Below are positions 1 to 4,672 of a DNA stretch of 7,807 bases, in pieces. The translations under genes were made by a program, and so were the position numbers. Origin of the DNA: Rhodospirillales bacterium (GTDB lineage Bacteria > Pseudomonadota > Alphaproteobacteria > QKFK01 > SZUA-500); NCBI GenBank assembly GCA_003252195.1, contig QKFK01000214.1:1-7807 (forward strand). The letters run 5' to 3'. The notes below the pieces were generated by a model, which was not told where the DNA came from, ran no database searches, and saw only the letters and a program-made list of their open reading frames with translations. Numbering within the stretch: the first letter of the stretch is position 1; the number at the start of each line of letters is the position of its first letter.

Positions 1-150
1 AATAAAAAAGATGATGTTTTAGGCTCAGGAATCTCCGAGCAAAAACTCAAAGAAATGATGAAAGATGAACGCTATTGGAAAGATAAAGATCCTAGCTATA
101 TCTCAATGATTTCAAATGGGTTCAAAAAGCTCTATCCAAATGAAGAATAA
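1..150 (+). CDS. Probable capsid scaffolding/assembly protein, C-terminal end (partial)
   Basis: An open frame runs from the first base to a TAA at 148-150, giving 49 residues of a protein that starts outside the window. The end is strongly charged and contains a MMKDERYWKDKDPSY motif followed by an SNGFKKLYP-type ending. That pattern (D-R-Y-W, D-P-S/A, G-F-K-K-L-Y-P) is the C-terminal signature I know from small acidic proteins encoded just before phage capsid genes. In T7-like phages this place belongs to gp9, the scaffolding protein, whose C-terminus contacts the coat protein during procapsid assembly. The next gene here is the capsid protein, which agrees. The frame and stop are seen directly; the scaffold role is inferred from the motif and synteny. 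Without the N-terminus, a head-completion protein cannot be excluded. Confidence 0.68.
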   Translation, partial: NKKDDVLGSGISEQKLKEMMKDERYWKDKDPSYISMISNGFKKLYPNEE

Positions 151-187
151 AACATCATCAATCATGCAAGAACCTCATTTAGGTTTT

Positions 188-230
188 GAATATTTTGCAT
201 TTGTGTAAACAGCTAAATGTTTAAATATTC
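188..230. repeat. Imperfect inverted repeat / long AT-rich stem-loop
   Basis: GAATATTT (188-195) pairs perfectly with AAATATTC (223-230). Inside it CATTT (198-202) pairs with AAATG (215-219), separated by a small internal loop (TG against TTT). The closing loop is 203-214. This gives 13 base pairs in a 43-base span. No run of T follows the stem, so it is not a typical terminator. It could be an RNA processing site or a protein-binding site; no function can be read from it. Confidence 0.45.
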
Positions 231-321
231 ACCCTAAGCTTAGATTTATTAAGAGGTATTAATATCATTAAATATATTGACGCTCGTGAGATAATTTTTG
301 CCAATATAACACTAATCCTGC

Positions 322-356
322 CCTCAAGATAACGGTTATCCGCCTTGAGGTTTTTT
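322..356 (+). terminator. Intrinsic terminator upstream of the capsid gene
   Basis: CCTCAA (322-327) pairs with TTGAGG (345-350), followed immediately by six T (351-356). Inside, GATAA (328-332) pairs with TTATC (336-340) around the loop CGG, leaving CGCC (341-344) as a bulge. A second, competing hairpin is possible: CCGCC (340-344) with GGCGG (360-364), followed by TTTT (365-368). Either fold would end transcripts arriving from the scaffold side, so the capsid gene probably has its own promoter or depends on read-through. Confidence 0.75.
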
Positions 357-382
357 ATGGGCGGTTTTGAGGTGAAACCATA
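335..382 (+). repeat. Terminator-linked repeat element, copy 1
   Basis: This copy reads GTTAT then CCGCC (335-344), GGGCGGTTTT (359-368), and AGGTGAAACCATA (370-382). Copy 2 at 6237-6283 has the same blocks in the same order with different spacing, and 12 of 13 matches in the last block. Both copies precede the first gene of a module, so a regulatory role such as a promoter or operator is possible but unproven. Confidence 0.4.
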
Positions 383-413
383 ACCCGATTTTATAAAAAT
401 ATAACAATTTTAT

Positions 414-417
414 GGAG
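414..417 (+). promoter_or_regulatory. Ribosome binding site that sets the capsid start at 424
   Basis: GGAG lies six bases before the ATG at 424. An in-frame ATG at 412 overlaps this Shine-Dalgarno sequence and has no ribosome site of its own, so 424 is the better start. The same 11-base string, TTTTATGGAGA, recurs at 1781-1791 before the tail tubular gene with the same geometry. Confidence 0.75.
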
Positions 418-423
418 AAAAAA

Positions 424-1245
424 ATGTCAACTAATATTGATAAATCGTTTATCAAAAACTTTGAAGCTGATGTCCATTTGGCTTATCAGCAAACAGGCTC
501 AAAACTAAAAAGCACCGTTCGTTCTAAGAACAATATTGTGGGCTACTCAACCACCTTTCAAAAAGTGGGCAAAGGTACTGCAAGCGTTAAGGCTCGTCAT
601 GGTTTAGTCCCTGTGATGAATTTGGATCATGAACCAGTAGAATGTATGCTTTATGATTATTATGCTGGTGATTGGGTGGATTCACTTGATGAATTAAAAA
701 CCAACATTGATGAGCGTAGAATTATTGCATCTGCTGGTGCTTATGCTTTGGGTAGAAAAACCGATGATTTGATTATTTCAGCCCTTAAAAATGCTGAAAA
801 TATTGTGGGTGATTATTCAAGCGTATTGTCAAAAGACTTAATCTTAAGCTCTTTTGCCTCAATGAATGAAAATGAAGTTCCAGATGATGGGCAACGTTTT
901 GGTATTGTTGGTCCTAACCAATGGAACCAATTGTTAAACATTACTGAGTTTTCAGACAGTGATTATGCGGGTGATAATTTGCCATTCTTAAAAGGTACAG
1001 AAAGTCGCAAATGGCTAGGTATTGTGTGGATGCTTCATACTGGTTTGCCATTGGTATCTGGCACTGATAGAGACTGCTTTATCTATCATAAAACCGCTAT
1101 CGGTCATGCCTGTGGTTCAGATGTTCAAACAGACATTACATGGCATGGTGATCACGCTGCTAACTTTGTTAATAACATGATGAGCCAAGGTGCTTGCCTA
1201 ATTGACAATACAGGCGTGGTAAAAATTAAATGTAAAGAAGCTTAA
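424..1245 (+). CDS. Major capsid protein
   Basis: The 273-residue product is recognised as a podovirus-type major capsid (coat) protein that forms the icosahedral shell around the packaged DNA. Recognisable stretches include YQQTGSKLKSTVR (residues 21-33), the lysine- and glycine-rich KVGKGTASVKARHG (47-60) and DYYAGDWVDSLDELKTNIDER (78-98). The last of these is characteristic of a phage capsid family of about 300 residues, which I believe is the Pfam family Phage_capsid_2. The length fits that family. The start at 424 is chosen because GGAG at 414-417 is well spaced; starting at 412 would add MEKK. The gene follows the scaffold gene and precedes an 83-residue partner, 20 bases downstream with AAGGAG. 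Terminators on both sides suggest a separate abundant transcript. The capsid call is confident; the exact family name is from memory. Confidence 0.9.
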   Translation: MSTNIDKSFIKNFEADVHLAYQQTGSKLKSTVRSKNNIVGYSTTFQKVGKGTASVKARHGLVPVMNLDHEPVECMLYDYYAGDWVDSLDELKTNIDERRIIASAGAYALGRKTDDLIISALKNAENIVGDYSSVLSKDLILSSFASMNENEVPDDGQRFGIVGPNQWNQLLNITEFSDSDYAGDNLPFLKGTESRKWLGIVWMLHTGLPLVSGTDRDCFIYHKTAIGHACGSDVQTDITWHGDHAANFVNNMMSQGACLIDNTGVVKIKCKEA

Positions 1246-1265
1246 AAATTTAAGGAGAAATAATT

Positions 1266-1517
1266 ATGGCTTTTAAAAATAAAGACTTGAGCGTGCTTGC
1301 TTATGCCAATGGTTTTACCTTATGGCATTATGTTAGTGCTGATGCCAAGGCAGACGTTGCCACTTCTGGCTATTTTAATGAAGTTGCCGATACTTTGCGT
1401 AAGGGAGATTTGGTAATTGTTAACGCAGGAACAGAAGGAACAGCAGATAACACAATTATGGTGGTTTCTGCTGTGTCTGAGGGCGCGGTCAGTATTGCGG
1501 ATATGATGGCTGCATAA
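1266..1517 (+). CDS. Small capsid-linked protein, possible head decoration protein
   Basis: An 83-residue protein with AAGGAG (1252-1257) eight bases before its ATG. It begins MAFKNKDLSVLAYANGFTLW (1-20), continues with a YFNEVADTLRKGDLVIVN stretch (about 36-53) and ends with short alternating hydrophobic segments that suggest a small beta-barrel. Similar proteins (AYANGFTLWHY, then GYFN.A.D.L..GD) are, as I recall, common directly after capsid genes of this kind and are usually left as hypothetical. It has no signal peptide or membrane segment. Sharing the capsid transcript, between two terminators, suggests it is needed in capsid-like amounts. That supports a decoration or cement protein on the head, but this role is inferred from position and size. 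A head-tail connector accessory is the main alternative. Confidence 0.7.
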   Translation: MAFKNKDLSVLAYANGFTLWHYVSADAKADVATSGYFNEVADTLRKGDLVIVNAGTEGTADNTIMVVSAVSEGAVSIADMMAA

Positions 1518-1541
1518 ATCCCAATATAAAATAAAAAGATG

Positions 1542-1565
1542 AGCGGTGATTAAGCCGCTTTTTTT
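1542..1565 (+). terminator. Intrinsic terminator after the capsid transcript
   Basis: AGCGG (1542-1546) pairs with CCGCT (1555-1559), extendable by one G-U pair, leaving a loop of about six bases. A T run follows at 1559-1565. It starts 25 bases after the stop of the 83-residue protein, so it would end the capsid transcript. T7 has its main terminator in the same place, between genes 10 and 11. Confidence 0.8.
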
Positions 1566-1581
1566 ATATCAAAAACTAACA

Positions 1582-1618
1582 AAGCACGGGGGATTAGTTT
1601 CTTCCGTGCTTATTTTTT
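1582..1618 (+). terminator. Second intrinsic terminator in tandem
   Basis: AAGCACGG (1582-1589) pairs perfectly with CCGTGCTT (1604-1611), with a 14-base loop, followed by A and six T (1613-1618). AACTAA (1574-1579) is also complementary to TTAGTT (1594-1599) in the loop, so a competing or pseudoknotted fold is possible. The stem is nearly symmetric, and the T-rich flank favours use on the + strand. Confidence 0.7.
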
Positions 1619-1733
1619 AATAATGATACGCAGGCATGGCTAACATAATTTGGGGCTGTTAATAGCTCTTTATTAAATATTTGAGCCACCGTAAATGCGT
1701 AAGGAAAAGACAACCTAGAGATAGAACAACGCT

Positions 1734-1784
1734 TTTAGAGCTAGGAGATAAGTTAAATGTCACTTGCTCTAAACAAGTGTTTTT
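1734..1784 (+). promoter_or_regulatory. Attenuator-like leader before the tail block
   Basis: A hairpin CACTTG (1761-1766)/CAAGTG (1774-1779) is followed by TTTTT (1780-1784) and runs straight into the GGAG ribosome site. Its 7-base loop plus the last stem base, GCTCTAAA (1766-1773), is perfectly complementary to TTTAGAGC (1734-1741). The two pairings share G1766, so they either exclude each other or form a pseudoknot. This layout resembles an attenuator or a translation-control element for the gene at 1797. The complementarity is seen directly; the control role is inferred. Confidence 0.35.
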
Positions 1785-1786
1785 AT

Positions 1787-1790
1787 GGAG
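1787..1790 (+). promoter_or_regulatory. Ribosome binding site that sets the tail tubular start at 1797
   Basis: GGAG is six bases before the ATG at 1797. The in-frame ATG at 1785 overlaps the site itself, just as at 412-417 before the capsid gene, so translation most likely starts at 1797. Confidence 0.72.
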
Positions 1791-1796
1791 ATTAAT

Positions 1797-2369
1797 ATGA
1801 ATATAAGCAACATAGGTATTTCATCTAGGGCTTTGCTCAAAATTGGTGCAAATACCATTTCATCATTTGATGAAGGTACAGCAGAGGCTGAGATTGCGGC
1901 GGGCAACTTATACCCATTAACTCGTGATGGAATGTTGTCATCTTATCCGTGGTCGTTTGCAGTCGCTCAGACAACATTAGCACCACTTGCGGCAACTCCT
2001 GTGGCAGATTATGCCTATGCCTTTCAACTTCCGTCAGATTTTTTGCGAGTAATCTCGGCAGGTGTGGGGGCTAAAGGTAGGGGGCTAGAATATAAGATTA
2101 TAGAAAATCGTTTGCACACTAATGTGCAATCATTGGTGATTACTTATATCTTCCGCCCCGATGAGAAAAACTTTCCCGCTTATTTTACCCAAAGTTTGAT
2201 AGCAAGATTAGCAGCAGAATTTTGTCTGCCCCTGACGGAAAGTACGAGCCGTGCGGAGTTCTTAATGAAGATTGCTGACGAAGAATTTAAAAAATCAAAG
2301 TTAGTTGATGCACAGCAAGAAAGACCAAAAGCGATTGAAGATTTTACGTTAGTTGAGGTAAGAAAATGA
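1797..2369 (+). CDS. Tail tubular protein A (T7 gp11-like adaptor)
   Basis: A 190-residue protein of the family that forms the ring joining the portal to the tail nozzle in short-tailed phages. Diagnostic parts are the N-terminal ALLKIGANTISSFDEGTAEA (12-31) and LYPLTRDGMLSSYPWSFA (38-55), which contain the usual YPWSFA-type motif. FQLPSDFLRV follows at 76-85, and then a helical C-terminal part where the family packs its ring helices. The length is close to T7 gp11 (about 196). Translation probably starts at 1797, next to GGAG at 1787-1790; a start at 1785 would add MEIN. The stop overlaps the next start in an ATGA arrangement, which implies translational coupling with the nozzle gene. This is the first gene of the tail block and follows two terminators, so it needs its own promoter or regulated read-through. 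Confidence 0.87.
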   Translation: MNISNIGISSRALLKIGANTISSFDEGTAEAEIAAGNLYPLTRDGMLSSYPWSFAVAQTTLAPLAATPVADYAYAFQLPSDFLRVISAGVGAKGRGLEYKIIENRLHTNVQSLVITYIFRPDEKNFPAYFTQSLIARLAAEFCLPLTESTSRAEFLMKIADEEFKKSKLVDAQQERPKAIEDFTLVEVRK

Positions 2370-4270
2370 CAGCAGCATCAGTTATAAAAACTAACTTTAC
2401 CTCTGGAGAGGTGTCGCCCAGATTATATGGCAGAGGAGATTTGCGAGCTTATATAAATGGCTGTCGAGAGCTGAAAAATGTTTATATTCAGCCAACAGGT
2501 GGGGTGATTAGAAGGAGTGGCTTGCGTCTGGTTGATAATGTTAATAAAGAAGGGCGTTTAGTATCATTCGAGTTTAATACAGATCAGGTTTATTTGTTGT
2601 TTTTCTCTGATTATTTAATGGAGGTTTATACCGATGAGGTTAAAACCGCTTCAGTAGAAACACCATGGAGTTTAGAACAACTTAAAACCATAAATTGGAC
2701 GCAAAGTGCAGATACTTTAATGGTGGTTCATCCAGATGTGCCACCACGCAAAATTACTCGTACTTCTAATGCTGATTGGTCGATTGAAGAATGGAGCTTT
2801 TATGAGGAAGATGGGTTTTTGTGTCAGCCATATAATCGCTTTATAAAAACCGATGCAACACTAACTCCATCTTCAACAACAGGTGCTATCACGCTTACAT
2901 GTAGTGAAGACTTTTTCGACAATGATTATGTGGGATTACGCTTAAGGCTTAATGATGGTGAGGTGAAAATTAATTCTATCTCTTCGGCCAACGAGGCTAG
3001 TGCAACGGTGACTAATGCCCTAAGCTCAACCTCGGCTGATAAAACATGGGAAGAACCATCTTTTTCAAGCATTAGGGGTTATCCTGTAAGTGTAACTTAT
3101 CATCAAGATAGGTTGGTAGTTGGTGGTTCGAGAGATTTGCCAAATCGCTTGTGGCTTTCTAAATCATCTGACTTGATGAATTTTGATTTAGGAGAAGGAT
3201 TGGATGATGAAGCAATAGAATTTTCTATTCTTTCTGACCAAGTTAATGCGATTAAAACAGTGTTTTCTGGTAGGCATTTGCAAGTTTTTACCACAGGAGC
3301 TGAATGGATGGTAACAGGAGACCCGCTTACGCCGTCAGTAATACAGCTTAAAAGGCAAACCAGAGTAGGCTCATTGAAAAATAGGAATATTCCCCCTCAA
3401 GATATTGACGGGGCAACTGTTTTTATTTCGTCAAATGGTAAAGAGCTTAGAGAGTTTGTTTTTGCAGATGTTGAAGATGCTTATCAATCTAATGATTTAG
3501 CAGTTCTTTCAGAGCATATATTAAAAAATCCGTTAGATATGGATTATGATAAAAACCGCAGATTGTTATTCATTGCGATGGAAAATGGTAAAATTGCTTG
3601 TGTGACAAACTATCGCTCAGAAGAGGTTACAGGATGGAGTAAGCTAGAAACAGCTGGCGAGTTTATTTCAGTATGTGTGGTTTATGATAAGACATATGTT
3701 TTAGTTAAGCGTAATGAGAGCTATTTTATAGAGGTGTTCGATGATGATTTATATACAGATTCATCTCTAACAGGCAGTTCTTTATCGCCCAAAGAAGTTT
3801 GGACAGGCTTAGAGCATCTAGAAGGAAATACAGTTAAAATAATTGGTGATGGCGCGGTGCTTGAAGAACAAGAGGTTATTGATGGAAAAATTAATTTACC
3901 TTTTGCGGTTAGCAATATTGCGGTTGGGCTTTCGTATGAGCATGTTGTTTCATCATTGCCAGTGGCAATCGGCACTAGTGCAGGGGCAGACTATCCTCAA
4001 AGGGTTCGCTTAATTGAAGCCAGCTTTAAGATTGTTGATACCTCATTATTTGAGGTTGATTTAGGCGGTGGGGTTAAAAATATACCGCTTAAAAAGCTTG
4101 GATTAAGTGGTGTTTTAGATGCCGTTCCTGAGAACTTTACAGGTGACTTAAACCTAAAAGCCTTTGGCTGGATTGACAATATGCAAAAGCCATTGTGGAA
4201 AGTGAAGTCTGATGCGCCTTTATCTTTAACTATTCTATCGGTATCAACAAAAATTAAAACAGGAGACTAA
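2366..4270 (+). CDS. Tail tubular protein B / tail nozzle (T7 gp12-like)
   Basis: A 634-residue structural protein that would form the distal nozzle of the tail. The N-terminus has the hallmark FTSGEVSPRLYGRGDL (11-26), followed by C.ELKN and P-T-G-G-x-x-R-R-S-G (about 43-52). Further recognisable blocks are HQDRLVVGG (246-254) followed by a P-N-R-L-W-x-S segment, and EWMVTGDP (313-320), typical of the beta-propeller body of this family. It is shorter than T7 gp12 (about 794) but within the range I associate with related prophage proteins. The start codon overlaps the previous stop by four bases, with GAGG at 2355-2358. There is no transmembrane segment or enzyme motif. The family call is strong; the structural details are taken from T7. 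Confidence 0.87.
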   Translation: MTAASVIKTNFTSGEVSPRLYGRGDLRAYINGCRELKNVYIQPTGGVIRRSGLRLVDNVNKEGRLVSFEFNTDQVYLLFFSDYLMEVYTDEVKTASVETPWSLEQLKTINWTQSADTLMVVHPDVPPRKITRTSNADWSIEEWSFYEEDGFLCQPYNRFIKTDATLTPSSTTGAITLTCSEDFFDNDYVGLRLRLNDGEVKINSISSANEASATVTNALSSTSADKTWEEPSFSSIRGYPVSVTYHQDRLVVGGSRDLPNRLWLSKSSDLMNFDLGEGLDDEAIEFSILSDQVNAIKTVFSGRHLQVFTTGAEWMVTGDPLTPSVIQLKRQTRVGSLKNRNIPPQDIDGATVFISSNGKELREFVFADVEDAYQSNDLAVLSEHILKNPLDMDYDKNRRLLFIAMENGKIACVTNYRSEEVTGWSKLETAGEFISVCVVYDKTYVLVKRNESYFIEVFDDDLYTDSSLTGSSLSPKEVWTGLEHLEGNTVKIIGDGAVLEEQEVIDGKINLPFAVSNIAVGLSYEHVVSSLPVAIGTSAGADYPQRVRLIEASFKIVDTSLFEVDLGGGVKNIPLKKLGLSGVLDAVPENFTGDLNLKAFGWIDNMQKPLWKVKSDAPLSLTILSVSTKIKTGD

Positions 4271-4272
4271 TC

Positions 4273-4665
4273 ATGGGAGCAGCAGCAGTAGCCTTGCCTA
4301 TTGGTATGAGTTTACTTTCAGCACAAAGAGAAAACCAACGCCAAAAGGCCGCTTTGAATTATAACACCGAAAGAGTGCAACAAGAGCTGGCCGAGAAAGA
4401 ACAAAAACGCAAAAACTTATTAAAAGAACAGCAAGCAAGACAAAGAGCTTTATTTGCATCTGGGGGCGTTAGCTCTTCTGGTGGTGGTTCGGCAGCGGCC
4501 GTGCAAAAAGGATTGCGTAATAAAACCTATGAAGAGCTAGCTAATGATGCAAGCGCTGCAAATTATCAAATTGGTTCTGCATGGCAAGGAGAAGCTATAA
4601 GGAAAAACCGAGTTGAAGATAGCATGCTCTTTAGTGGTTTGGGTTCAGTAATTAATTTACAATGA
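4273..4665 (+). CDS. Small internal virion protein candidate (T7 gp14 position)
   Basis: A 130-residue protein starting two bases after the nozzle stop, with AGGAG at 4261-4265. Its N-terminus, MGAAAVALPIGMSLLSAQRE, is mildly hydrophobic. A long charged helix follows, rich in Q, K, E and R (about 18-62) and probably a coiled coil. The centre, ARQRALFASGGVSSSGGGSAAAV, has a glycine/serine-rich hinge, and a second helical region ends in a glycine-containing hydrophobic tail. I recall the R-Q-R-A-x-F-A-S-G-G-V-x-x-x-G-G-S-A-A-A-V pattern in small prophage proteins of similar position. By synteny it matches T7 gp14, an ejection protein that enters the cell envelope at infection, but it is shorter than gp14 (about 196). 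The function is inferred from place and composition only; a tail accessory protein is also possible. Confidence 0.6.
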   Translation: MGAAAVALPIGMSLLSAQRENQRQKAALNYNTERVQQELAEKEQKRKNLLKEQQARQRALFASGGVSSSGGGSAAAVQKGLRNKTYEELANDASAANYQIGSAWQGEAIRKNRVEDSMLFSGLGSVINLQ

Positions 4666-4672
4666 GGGTAAA

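Larger units (their letters stand above)
151..423. other. Gene-free leader between scaffold and capsid genes
   Basis: These 273 bases hold no convincing gene on either strand. They contain an AT-rich inverted repeat (188-230), an intrinsic terminator (322-356) and the first copy of an element repeated at 6237-6283. A weaker hairpin at 169-187 (AACCT, loop CATTT, AGGTT, then TT) lies 19 bases after the upstream stop and might be a weak terminator. A very tentative sigma70-like promoter is TTGAGG (367-372) with TATAAA (392-397), but the 19-base spacing is long. A promoter after the terminator is expected if the capsid gene has its own transcript; it is not proven by the sequence. Confidence 0.6.
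1566..1796. other. Gene-free leader between capsid and tail genes
   Basis: Together with 1518-1565 this forms a 279-base gap without a convincing gene. It contains a second terminator (1582-1618), a hairpin TTAATA (1659-1664)/TATTAA (1671-1676) enclosed by GGCT (1654-1657)/AGCC (1684-1687), and an attenuator-like structure next to the tail ribosome site (1734-1784). On the minus strand a 46-codon stretch (1597-1734, stop at 1594-1596) stays open but lacks an ATG. I could not find a clear sigma70 promoter. Confidence 0.55.

Noticed and set aside
164..208. 14-codon open frame in the gap before the capsid gene
   Set aside because: Too short, with no ribosome site and no recognisable sequence; it overlaps the hairpins of the leader.
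277..310. TTGACG (277-282) and TATAAC (305-310) as a sigma70 promoter
   Set aside because: The spacing is 22 bases, too long, and the terminator would follow the start point almost at once.
412..423. ATG at 412 as the capsid start
   Set aside because: It overlaps the GGAG ribosome site and has no ribosome site of its own; the ATG at 424 is ideally spaced.
1785..1796. ATG at 1785 as the tail adaptor start
   Set aside because: Same situation as at 412: it lies inside the ribosome site for the ATG at 1797.
3103..3294. Minus-strand open frame of 63 codons
   Set aside because: It lies wholly inside the nozzle gene, is low-complexity and has no own signals; it is a shadow of the real gene.
3721..4179. 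Two minus-strand open frames opposite the nozzle gene
   Set aside because: Serine- and proline-rich antisense shadows of a well-supported + strand protein.
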